A DNA stretch of 64,000 nt from Anaerolineales bacterium (lineage in GTDB: Bacteria; Chloroflexota; Anaerolineae; Anaerolineales; Villigracilaceae): positions 1 through 64,000 of the forward strand of contig JADGEO010000009.1 of assembly GCA_016744335.1 (NCBI GenBank), given 5' to 3'. The first letter of the stretch is position 1. The number at the start of each line of letters is the position of its first letter. The notes beneath the pieces were generated by a model. The model searched no databases. It was not told the DNA's origin and worked only from the letters and a program-made list of their open reading frames with translations. The translations under genes and the position numbers were made by a program. Shown piece after piece: positions 7,564 to 14,994 of the stretch.

Positions 7564-9554
7564 ATACGCCAAAAGAACGTATCGGTGTATATATTTGTCA
7601 CTGCGGCACCAATATCTCAGCCGTAGTCGATGTAGAAGATGTTGCCCAATGGGCAGCAAATAAATTAGAGCATAAAGGCGTAGTGATTGCACGAGACCAT
7701 AAATTCATGTGCTCCAGTTTAGGACAAGAATTAGTCGAGAACGACATCAAAGAACTGGGTTTAACCCGTGTGGTTGTTGCCGCCTGTTCCCCACATCTGC
7801 ATGAAAAGACTTTTAGAACAGCTTGTGAGCGAGCGGGGTTAAATCCCTATCTCTGCGAATTAGTTTCTATCCGTGAACAAGTTTCTTGGGTACATAGCGA
7901 TAAAGTTGTTGCAACACAAAAATCAAAAGCAATTGTCTCTAGTGGCGTAGAAAGGCTCATATACCATGAAGCCCTTGAGCAGCTCTCTGTACCGATCAAT
8001 CCTGCTACGCTAGTCGTTGGCGGCGGGATTGCCGGCATCCAAGCCACGCTAGAGTTAGCCGATGCGGGCAGTCCCGTTTATTTGGTTGAGCGTGAGCCAT
8101 CAATTGGCGGGCACATGGCTCAATTTGACAAAACTTTTCCCACATTAGATTGCTCTGCCTGCATCTTGACCCCAAAAATGGTAGATGTGGGCATACATCC
8201 CAACATCACTTTATTGACTTGGGCAGAAGTAGAGCAAGTGAATGGCTATGTGGGCAATTTTGATGTAACCGTGCGTCAAAAAGCACGCAAGGTTATCACC
8301 GACCTTTGCACGGGATGTGGAATCTGCATAGAAAAATGCCCAAAGAATGTGCTAGATGATATTTACGAAGTAGGGATGAATTACAGAAAAGCCGTTTATA
8401 CACCTTTTCCACAAGCTGTGCCGAATTATCCCGTCATGGATTTGGATAACTGCATCTATTTTGACACCGGGAAATGCAAAGCCTGCGAGAAGTTTTGCCC
8501 CACTAATGCGATAGATTTTGAACAAGAAGATGAAATGCTCAAATTTCAAGTTGGGAATATCATCTTAGCCACAGGGTTCGATCTCTTCGATGCCCGCAAA
8601 ATGAGCAATTATGGTTATGGGCGTTTAGAAAATGTTTTTAACAGTCTCGAATTTGAGCGCATGTGCAATGCTTCTGGTCCTACAGAGGGTGAGATTGTCC
8701 TACGCGATGGTGTGACCACGCCGAAAGCAGTTGGCATCATCCACTGCGTGGGAAGCAGAGATAAAAGCCATAATGCCTATTGCTCATCCATTTGCTGTAT
8801 GCAAAGCCTAAAATTTGCTCATCTGGTCGAGGAACGCACGGGCGCGCATGTTTATAACTTTTATATCGATATTCGCACGCCAGGCAAAGGCTACGATGAG
8901 TTCTATAATCGCATTGTTGAAGAAGGGACTCATTTTGTGCGTGGAAAAGTAGCAGAAGTGACCAACGCCGCGCGTCAGCCCGATGAAAAGAAAAAACTCA
9001 TTATCCAAGTCGAAGATACATTGATTGGCAAACAGCGCAGAATTCCCGTAGATATGGTCATCCTTTCAGCGGGATTAGAGCCACGTCACGATGCCAAAGA
9101 AGTCGCCAAATTATTTGGCATTTCTTGTAGCGCAGATGGCTGGTATATAGAAAAACACCCCAAACTAGACCCAGTAGCCACAATGACAGATGGCGTATAT
9201 ATTGCGGGCTGTGTACAGGGACCAAAAGATATTCCCGCCAGCATAGCGCAAGGCGCCGCGGCGGCAGCTCGTGTGCAGGGCAAAATTCAGCAAGGTGAAA
9301 TGCTAATGGAACCAATTCGTGCCAGCATCATCGAGGAACAATGTTCTGGATGCCGAATCTGCAACGATCTCTGTCCCTATAATGCAATTCTGTACCATGA
9401 CGCCACGATGACGAGTGAAATTAATGCAGCACTATGTCAGGGATGCGGCACTTGTATCGCAGCCTGTCCCGCAGGAGCAGTTATCGGCACTAGTTATAGC
9501 AATGAGCAGGTTTTGGCACAGATTGAAGGGTTGTTGATGGATGTGAGTGTGTGA
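7560..9554 (+). CDS. hdrA: Heterodisulfide reductase subunit A-like flavoprotein (electron-bifurcating)
   Basis: At 664 residues this is a full-length HdrA. It has the N-terminal domain with CHCG, an FAD-binding GGGIAGIQ motif at about 154-161, the family-specific CSACILTPKM site at C198/C201, two internal ferredoxin clusters (C250-C260; C298-C313 with altered spacing) and two C-terminal [4Fe-4S] motifs (CSGCRICNDLCP, CQGCGTCIAACP) near residues 595-635. HdrA holds the bifurcating FAD that splits H2-derived electrons between ferredoxin and the HdrB disulfide site. It is followed by a repeat-filled gap and then by the hydrogenase partner genes. Confidence 0.94.
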   Translation: MNTPKERIGVYICHCGTNISAVVDVEDVAQWAANKLEHKGVVIARDHKFMCSSLGQELVENDIKELGLTRVVVAACSPHLHEKTFRTACERAGLNPYLCELVSIREQVSWVHSDKVVATQKSKAIVSSGVERLIYHEALEQLSVPINPATLVVGGGIAGIQATLELADAGSPVYLVEREPSIGGHMAQFDKTFPTLDCSACILTPKMVDVGIHPNITLLTWAEVEQVNGYVGNFDVTVRQKARKVITDLCTGCGICIEKCPKNVLDDIYEVGMNYRKAVYTPFPQAVPNYPVMDLDNCIYFDTGKCKACEKFCPTNAIDFEQEDEMLKFQVGNIILATGFDLFDARKMSNYGYGRLENVFNSLEFERMCNASGPTEGEIVLRDGVTTPKAVGIIHCVGSRDKSHNAYCSSICCMQSLKFAHLVEERTGAHVYNFYIDIRTPGKGYDEFYNRIVEEGTHFVRGKVAEVTNAARQPDEKKKLIIQVEDTLIGKQRRIPVDMVILSAGLEPRHDAKEVAKLFGISCSADGWYIEKHPKLDPVATMTDGVYIAGCVQGPKDIPASIAQGAAAAARVQGKIQQGEMLMEPIRASIIEEQCSGCRICNDLCPYNAILYHDATMTSEINAALCQGCGTCIAACPAGAVIGTSYSNEQVLAQIEGLLMDVSV

Positions 9555-9579
9555 GAAGCAAGTAATTAAACGAAACCTT

Positions 9580-9695
9580 AGCGGAGGTTGAGTAACCGAT
9601 TCTCTTCGGCGTATCGAAACCAAAGTGTATTAGCAATACCCGCTTTGGTTTCGATACGAATGACGATAACACTGTCATTCTACTCAACCACCGCT
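9580..9695. repeat. Palindromic repeat R1, copy 1 (between hdrA and mvhD)
   Basis: The outer arms AGCGGAGGTTGAGTA (9580-9594) and TACTCAACCACCGCT (9681-9695) pair, as do the inner arms CGTATCGAAACCAAAGTG (9610-9627) and CGCTTTGGTTTCGATACG (9641-9658). A second, more decayed copy lies at 11262-11400 before mvhA. The two copies share arm sequence but not the spacer, which suggests a dispersed palindromic family rather than a functional site of these genes. Confidence 0.7.
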
Positions 9696-9750
9696 CTAAA
9701 TTATTTAGTTCTAGAAAATGCTTCGCACATCGCATCATTTGGAGAAAACC

Positions 9751-10227
9751 ATGACAGAAAAATCAAATTTTGAACCCACTATAATCGGCTTTACCTGCAA
9801 TTGGTGTAGTTATCGAGCCGCAGACTTAGCAGGAATTGCGCGCATCCAATATCCAGCAAATATCCGTTTGGTGCGGTTGATGTGCTCTGGTCGCCTTGAC
9901 CCGACCTTTGTGCTAAAAGCCTTCGCCGAAGGTGCAGATGGGGTAATGATTACTGGCTGTCATCCTGGCGAGTGCCATTATTTGGAGCAGAATTACAAAG
10001 CCTTGCGCCGTTATCTGCTTTTACGGCGCACACTGGTTGCTATGGGCATCGAAGCCGAACGTTTGCATTTAGCGTGGGCGAGCGCGGCAGAGGGCATTCA
10101 GTTGGCACGCGAGATTACAGAGATGGTTGAACGCGTTAGAGTTTTGGGCCCGCTCAACTGGCACTTAAACGGCGACCAAGTTCAAATCACGCACGACGCG
10201 ACAGCGGAATTGGAGGTAGTAGCATGA
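9751..10227 (+). CDS. mvhD: MvhD-like [2Fe-2S] subunit (hydrogenase-Hdr adaptor)
   Basis: From the ATG at 9751, which follows GGAG at 9741, the product is 158 residues. C16-x2-C19, C45, C70 and C75 (FTCNWCSYRAAD, RLMCSGR, TGCHPGECHY) are the signature of MvhD/FlpD-type subunits. These carry a [2Fe-2S] cluster and pass electrons from the [NiFe] hydrogenase to HdrA. An upstream in-frame ATG at 9718 lacks a ribosome-binding site and lies next to repeat DNA. The stop overlaps the start of mvhG by 4 bp. Confidence 0.9.
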   Translation: MTEKSNFEPTIIGFTCNWCSYRAADLAGIARIQYPANIRLVRLMCSGRLDPTFVLKAFAEGADGVMITGCHPGECHYLEQNYKALRRYLLLRRTLVAMGIEAERLHLAWASAAEGIQLAREITEMVERVRVLGPLNWHLNGDQVQITHDATAELEVVA

Positions 10228-11198
10228 AACCAAAATTCGCCATGTACTGGGCATCCTCCTGCGGCGGCTGTGAGATAGCTGTCCTCAACACCCATGAAAA
10301 AATCTTAGATGTAGACGCTAATTTTGATGTCGCATTTTGGCCCGTTGCGATGGACGCAAAATATAAAGATGTTGAAGCGATGGAAGACAAATCAATTTTG
10401 CTAACGCTCTTTAATGGCGGCATCCGCAACGATGAAAATGAAGAAATCGCCAACTTATTGCGCCAAAAATCGCAGATTTTGGTTGCCTTTGGCTCATGCG
10501 CCACTGAAGGCTGTATTCCTGGGATGGCAAATTTTAGCCCCTCACACGAGATTGTTGAGACCGCTTTTCACACCCTCAGCACCGAAAACCCCAATAGCAT
10601 TTACCCGCAAACGAGCTACAAAATGCCCGAAGGCACGATATATATCCCCACCATCAACTCGCGCGTGAAAACGCTGGTAGATGTGGTACCAGTGGATTAT
10701 TTTATGCCCGGCTGCCCGCCAGAATCGCATCAGATTTCAGCAGTGCTCGATTTGGTAATTGCGGTGGTGAAAGGCGAAGCCGAGTTGCCGCCAAAAGGCG
10801 CGGTGATTGGTGTGGGGAATTCGACTGTCTGTGACGAATGTGACCGCGAACGAGATGTGAAAAAGATTCGTGAATTTACCCGCGCACATCTGGTGGGCGC
10901 ACTTGACCCGAACTTGTGTCTGCTCGAACAAGGGATCCCGTGTAACGGATCTGCTACCCGCTCAGGATGCGATGCGCGTTGCCCCACCGCTGGTGCGCAG
11001 TGCATCGGATGCTACGGTCCTGCCCCCGGCGTGATTGATTATGGAGCGCGGCTGATTTCATCCTTTGCTTCGGTGGTTGATAGCAACGATCCCGATGAAA
11101 TCGAGCGCATCTTAGACGGCATCCCCGACCCGGCTGGGCAATTTTATAGGTTTAGTTTGGCGGGGTCACTTTTGAAAGGTGCGAGAGAAGCGGTTTGA
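10224..11198 (+). CDS. mvhG: [NiFe] hydrogenase small subunit, group 3c (MvhG-like)
   Basis: This cytoplasmic 324-residue small subunit has no Tat signal. It shows the proximal-cluster motif SSCGGCE at C13/C16, GSCATEGCIPG, and MPGCPPES, then a Cys-rich C-terminal half (CDECDRERD, CNGSATRSGCDARCPTAGAQCIGC split over two segments) for medial and distal clusters. The arrangement is that of F420-non-reducing hydrogenases coupled to HdrABC. It overlaps mvhD by 4 bp. A 231-bp gap with a second R1 repeat separates it from the large subunit gene. Confidence 0.93.
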   Translation: MKPKFAMYWASSCGGCEIAVLNTHEKILDVDANFDVAFWPVAMDAKYKDVEAMEDKSILLTLFNGGIRNDENEEIANLLRQKSQILVAFGSCATEGCIPGMANFSPSHEIVETAFHTLSTENPNSIYPQTSYKMPEGTIYIPTINSRVKTLVDVVPVDYFMPGCPPESHQISAVLDLVIAVVKGEAELPPKGAVIGVGNSTVCDECDRERDVKKIREFTRAHLVGALDPNLCLLEQGIPCNGSATRSGCDARCPTAGAQCIGCYGPAPGVIDYGARLISSFASVVDSNDPDEIERILDGIPDPAGQFYRFSLAGSLLKGAREAV

Positions 11199-11261
11199 AT
11201 ATTTGAAGAGTAAAAAGTTTGCCCCTTGCAATAAGGTCTTTAGACCTTTCAAAATTAAATA

Positions 11262-11400
11262 ATAGCGGCGATTGATATGAATGACAACATTACCATCATT
11301 CATATCGAAATCAAAGCGAGTAAGCAAAAGAGCATTTCATTTACAAAATCCGCTCTGGTTTCGATACGCCAAAAAGCATCAGCTACTCAACCGCCGCTAG
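11262..11400. repeat. Palindromic repeat R1, copy 2 (between mvhG and mvhA)
   Basis: The left half (AGCGGCGATTGA near 11262-11275 and ATATCGAAATCAAAGCG near 11303-11320) pairs imperfectly with the right half (CGCTCTGGTTTCGATACG at 11351-11368 and CTACTCAACCGCCGCTAG at 11383-11400). It matches the R1 copy at 9580-9695. A reading frame running through it into mvhA is a by-product; the real mvhA start lies downstream. Confidence 0.65.
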
Positions 11401-11429
11401 CACAAAAACACTCCCCAACGGAGGAACCC

Positions 11430-12899
11430 ATGTCACAACGAATCACTATTGATCCCATCACCAGATTAGAAGGTCACGGAAAAATTGAAATTTTTCTTGA
11501 CGATGAAGGCGATGTAGCCAACACTTATTTCCAAATTCCCGAACTACGCGGATTTGAACGTTTTTGCATAGGTCGCCCTGTGGAGGAGATGCCCTTACTC
11601 ACCAACCGAATTTGTGGCGTTTGCCCAGAAGCACATCACATGGCGGCCGCTAAAGCCGCTGATGCCGCCTATCAGGTTGACCCACCCTCCGCCGCAAAGA
11701 AATTGCGCGAATTGCTCTATATGGCATTCTATTGCACCGACCATACCACCCATTTTTACGCTTTGGGCGGTCCCGATTTTGTAATGGGACCCGATGCCCC
11801 AGTCGCCGAGCGCAACATCTTGGGCGTAATCCACAAAGTTGGCATAGATGTGGGCAAGCAAGTCATCCAAATGCGAAAATATGGGCACGAAGTCATCGAA
11901 ATGATCGGCGGACGAAAAGTACATCCCTGCACCGCCATCCCCGGCGGGCTAACCAAGGGAATCACGGAGGAGCAGCGCGTAGAAATCGAAAAAATGGGAC
12001 ATTGGGCAATAGACTTTGCTCAATTTAGCCTAAATCTCTTCAACGATGTAGTCCTCAGTAACCCCGATTATCTCGACCTCATCATTGGCGATATTTACAC
12101 CCACGAAACCTACTATATGGGCATGGTAGATGAGAATAATCATGTCAATTTTTATGATGGCAAAATTAGAGTTGTAGACCCCGAAGGAAAAGAATATATT
12201 AAATATGCCCCGCATGAATATCTCGACCATATCGCAGAGCATGTTGAACCGTGGACATATCTAAAATTCCCCTATCTCAAAAATATAGGCTGGAAAGGTT
12301 TCGTAGATGGCAAAGATTCGGGCATTTATATGGCAACACCGCTCTCCCGTCTCAACGCCGCCGAGAGTATGGCAACACCCTTAGCGCAAGAACATTACGA
12401 AAAGATGTATGAAACATTGGGCGGCAAACCCGTTCACCAACGCCTCGCAACCCATTGGGCGCGTCTGATCGAACTTCTCTACGCCGCGGAGCATTGGGTA
12501 GAGTTGGCAACTGACCCAGAAATTACCTCACCCGATATTCACACAGTCCCCACCGCTATCCCCACCGAGGGCATCGGCATAGTCGAAGCCCCACGCGGCA
12601 CGCTCACGCACCACTATAAAACTGATGAACGTGGCATTCTCACCGATGTCAATCTGGTTGTCGGCACGACCAATAATTACGCACCAATCAGCATGTCGAT
12701 CAATAAAGCCGCCAGTAGCCTAATCAAAAAAGGCACAGTCGTCACTGAAGGCTTGCTCAATATGATCGAAATGGCATTCCGTTCCTACGACCCCTGTTTC
12801 GGATGCGCCACACACTCCCTCCCCGGGCAAATGCCAATGGAAGTAACCATCCGAGATGCAAATGGTGAAAAAGTTGACGTTTTGAAGCAGTATTATTGA
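11430..12899 (+). CDS. mvhA: [NiFe] hydrogenase large subunit, group 3c (MvhA-like)
   Basis: The start at 11430 (MSQRITIDPITRLEGHGK) follows GAGG and gives 489 residues. The Ni-Fe ligands are present: the L1 motif RICGVCPEAHH with C62/C65, and the L2 motif DPCFGCATH with C456/C459. About 27 residues follow the L2 His, the tail expected to be cleaved after Ni insertion by the protease encoded next. The CO/CN ligands would be made by the Hyp proteins encoded in the facing operon. The frame continues upstream to 11277 only through repeat DNA. With mvhD, mvhG and hdrABC it should form a soluble H2-oxidising, ferredoxin-reducing bifurcating complex. Confidence 0.94.
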   Translation: MSQRITIDPITRLEGHGKIEIFLDDEGDVANTYFQIPELRGFERFCIGRPVEEMPLLTNRICGVCPEAHHMAAAKAADAAYQVDPPSAAKKLRELLYMAFYCTDHTTHFYALGGPDFVMGPDAPVAERNILGVIHKVGIDVGKQVIQMRKYGHEVIEMIGGRKVHPCTAIPGGLTKGITEEQRVEIEKMGHWAIDFAQFSLNLFNDVVLSNPDYLDLIIGDIYTHETYYMGMVDENNHVNFYDGKIRVVDPEGKEYIKYAPHEYLDHIAEHVEPWTYLKFPYLKNIGWKGFVDGKDSGIYMATPLSRLNAAESMATPLAQEHYEKMYETLGGKPVHQRLATHWARLIELLYAAEHWVELATDPEITSPDIHTVPTAIPTEGIGIVEAPRGTLTHHYKTDERGILTDVNLVVGTTNNYAPISMSINKAASSLIKKGTVVTEGLLNMIEMAFRSYDPCFGCATHSLPGQMPMEVTIRDANGEKVDVLKQYY

Positions 12900-12902
12900 A
12901 GC

Positions 12903-12932
12903 ATAGGAGCGCAACATGCTGTGCCCCTACTG
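12903..12932. repeat. Decayed copy of palindromic repeat R2
   Basis: The segment ATAGGAGCGCAACATGCTG, continuing to TGCCCCTAC, aligns with the perfect 40-bp palindrome at 16887-16926 inside hypF, with several substitutions. It occupies the short gap between mvhA and the protease gene, so an upstream in-frame ATG at 12921 is unlikely to be the real protease start. Confidence 0.5.
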
Positions 12933-12941
12933 CATATACCT

Positions 12942-13409
12942 ATGACAAAAACCCTCATCATCGGACTAGGCAACCCCATTCTCGGAGACGACGGTGTCGG
13001 CTGGGTTGTGGCAGATGCGCTCAAAGAAAAGGGGGTAAAAGAAGAAATCATTCGACTTTCTTTGGGCGGATTAAGCCTCATGGAGCGAATCAGCGGCTAC
13101 GAACGTGTCATTCTCATAGATGCCATGCAGACTGGACAACATCCGATTGGCACCGTCAGCGTATTCCCCATAACGGACCTCCCCAACCCCTTTAGCGGAC
13201 ATTCCGCCTCCGCCCATGACACCAGCTTGCTCACCGCACTGGACACAGGTCACCGGTTGGATATTCCTCTGCCCACGAATAAAAACATCACCATCGTTGC
13301 CATCGAAGCAGAAAACATCTACAGTTTTTCGGAAGAGTTATCGGAGAAGGTTGAAGAAGCAGTGGATGTTGCAGTGGGGGAAGTGCTAAGGATATTGAAA
13401 AACATTTGA
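12942..13409 (+). CDS. Hydrogenase maturation endopeptidase for the Mvh-type enzyme
   Basis: From MTKTLIIGLGNPILGDDG the protein has about 155 residues. The N-terminal GxGNxxxxDDGVG signature with its metal-binding Asp, the central VILIDAMQ segment and the SAHDTSLLTAL region with conserved His are typical of the HybD/HycI/FrcD protease family. These proteases bind Ni in the precursor and remove the C-terminal tail of the large subunit. Position directly after mvhA indicates that this is its dedicated protease, while a different paralogue (19316-19801) serves the Isp-type hydrogenase. No strong Shine-Dalgarno is visible. Confidence 0.88.
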   Translation: MTKTLIIGLGNPILGDDGVGWVVADALKEKGVKEEIIRLSLGGLSLMERISGYERVILIDAMQTGQHPIGTVSVFPITDLPNPFSGHSASAHDTSLLTALDTGHRLDIPLPTNKNITIVAIEAENIYSFSEELSEKVEEAVDVAVGEVLRILKNI

Positions 13410-13421
13410 TAATTTAAGAAT

Positions 13422-13451
13422 AAAAAGCCAGATTTTACAATCTGGCTTTTT
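13422..13451. terminator. Bidirectional terminator between the two hydrogenase operons
   Basis: AAAAAGCCAGATT (13422-13434) pairs perfectly with AATCTGGCTTTTT (13439-13451) around a 4-nt loop. The T-run on either strand allows termination of both the hdr-mvh operon (plus) and the hyn-hyp operon (minus), which converge here. Confidence 0.85.
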
Positions 13452-13499
13452 ATTTTAGAAATCTTCTATTGGCGTAGCGACATCTACTCAAACTGTAGA

Positions 13500-14591
13500 T
13501 TATATAATCCCTCGCCCGTACTTATAATAAGCCGCACAAGCCCCTTCTGTAGAAACCATAGTCGCCCCAAGCGGTTTTTCGGGCGTACACTCTTTGCCAA
13601 AAGCGGGACAATCATTTGGCTTCTTCAAACCCTGTAAAATCTCACCCGCAATACAAAGTGGAGATTCATCTGTCTTGATTTCGCCAACATCAAAACGTTT
13701 TTCGGCGTTAAAGGTATCGAACTCAGAACGTAATTCCCAGCCGCTCATAGCAATTGTGCCAATACCGCGCCATTTTCGGTCACATTCCTGAAAAACTTTT
13801 TCAATCGTCTTTTGAGCGGCTTTATTTCCTTCAAAAGTGACCGCACGCGGATAAGTATTTTCTATATCCACGCGCCCCGCTTCAAGTTGTTTTACATTTG
13901 CTAAAATCCCCTGCACGATGTCGAGGGGTTCAAATCCCGTAATTGCCATCGGGATTCCATATTGCTTTGCAATGTCGGGATATTCCCAATAGCCCATCAC
14001 CGCGCAAACGTGACCCGCCAGCAAAAACCCCTCCACGCGGTTGTGGGGCGATCCTAAAATAACATGCAAAGCTGGTGGCACGCGCACATGTGAAACAATG
14101 ATGCTGTAATTTTTCAACCCCATCATTTGCGCGCTCAAAACGCTCATCACATTGGCTGGGGCGGTCGTCTCAAAGCCTATGGCAAAGAAAACCACTTCTT
14201 TATCGGGGTTATCTTTGGCGATATTCACCGCATCTAAGGGAGAATAAACGACACGCACATCGCCACCATTGGCACGGATTGAGAAAAGGTCGTCCACAGA
14301 GCCAGGGACGCGCAACATATCTCCATACGAGCAAAAGATTACGTCTGGTTTAGCGGCAATCACTAGGGCACGGTCAATCAGCTCGAGGGGCGTCACACAA
14401 ACCGGACATCCAGGTCCGTGTACCAGCTCGATTTCCTTTGGGAGCAGTTGGTCTATCCCATGTCGTACAATCGCGTGGGTCTGCCCTCCGCAGATTTCCA
14501 TCAGCGTCCAATCTCGTGTTACTGTGTTTGCGATCTCGTCAATTACACCGCGCACCAACTCTGCATCTCGATATTCTGCAACATATTTCAT
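13500..14591 (-). CDS. hypD: Hydrogenase maturation factor HypD
   Basis: HypD (363 residues) is the [4Fe-4S] scaffold on which the Fe(CN)2CO group is assembled together with HypC. Signature motifs are [15 protein letters not shown] (Cys34), [11 protein letters not shown] (Cys62/Cys65) and the C-terminal cysteines for the cluster ([27 protein letters not shown]). Length and motif order match the family. Its start overlaps the hypC stop by 4 bp. It is the last gene of the long minus-strand operon, just before the shared terminator. Confidence 0.95.
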   Translation of the reverse strand: MKYVAEYRDAELVRGVIDEIANTVTRDWTLMEICGGQTHAIVRHGIDQLLPKEIELVHGPGCPVCVTPLELIDRALVIAAKPDVIFCSYGDMLRVPGSVDDLFSIRANGGDVRVVYSPLDAVNIAKDNPDKEVVFFAIGFETTAPANVMSVLSAQMMGLKNYSIIVSHVRVPPALHVILGSPHNRVEGFLLAGHVCAVMGYWEYPDIAKQYGIPMAITGFEPLDIVQGILANVKQLEAGRVDIENTYPRAVTFEGNKAAQKTIEKVFQECDRKWRGIGTIAMSGWELRSEFDTFNAEKRFDVGEIKTDESPLCIAGEILQGLKKPNDCPAFGKECTPEKPLGATMVSTEGACAAYYKYGRGII

Positions 14592-14860
14592 AGGTCAGAA
14601 GCCTTACCCTCGTAGCCCAGCCCCAACTCATCTTCGAGGCTGACCAATTCTTTGAGCGCGTCAAGCGAACTGAGGGCTTCTTCTTCGCTCAAAAGGCTAA
14701 TCGCAAAACCAACATGAATAACGGTATAATCGCCAACTTTTGCTTCTGGCACATATTCCAAACAGGCTTCGCGTACAATGCCGCCAAAATCTACTTTTGC
14801 CATTTTCAGGGCTTTGCTATCGTCTATTTCAATAATTTTTCCGGGAACACCTAAGCACAT
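14588..14860 (-). CDS. hypC: Hydrogenase maturation chaperone HypC
   Basis: The 90-residue protein begins [13 protein letters not shown]. The N-terminal Cys2 (exposed after Met removal) is the residue that binds the iron group and the large subunit. The [15 protein letters not shown] segment is also typical of HypC/HupF. It is overlapped by hypD and preceded by AAGGAG. Only one HypC-type protein is present in the window for two hydrogenases, so it may serve both, or a second copy lies elsewhere. Confidence 0.93.
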   Translation of the reverse strand: MCLGVPGKIIEIDDSKALKMAKVDFGGIVREACLEYVPEAKVGDYTVIHVGFAISLLSEEEALSSLDALKELVSLEDELGLGYEGKASDL

Positions 14861-14890
14861 TTTTTACTCCTTTTTTCACTTAAAAATTTT

Positions 14891-14993
14891 TGAACACAGA
14901 GTTCACGGAGAACACAGAGAAAAACTTTTTTTGTTTTTTCTCTGTAATACTAAAAGTTCTCTCCGTGCAATCCACATAATCCGTGTTCAAAAA
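14891..14993. repeat. Repeat R5, imperfect inverted repeat between hypC and hypF
   Basis: The 134-bp gap holds a stretch rich in CACAGAG/ACGGAGAACAC units, flanked by TTTTTGAACAC on one side and GTGTTCAAAAAA on the other, so the whole forms an imperfect hairpin. Related sequence (ACACGGAGAACACAAAGA) recurs at 52200-52255. It lies inside an operon and does not look like a terminator. Confidence 0.45.
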
Positions 14994-14994
14994 A

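Noticed and set aside
11277-11429. 51-residue N-terminal extension of MvhA
   Set aside because: It is translated R1 repeat DNA. The family start MSQRITIDPITRLEGHG has its own GAGG site.
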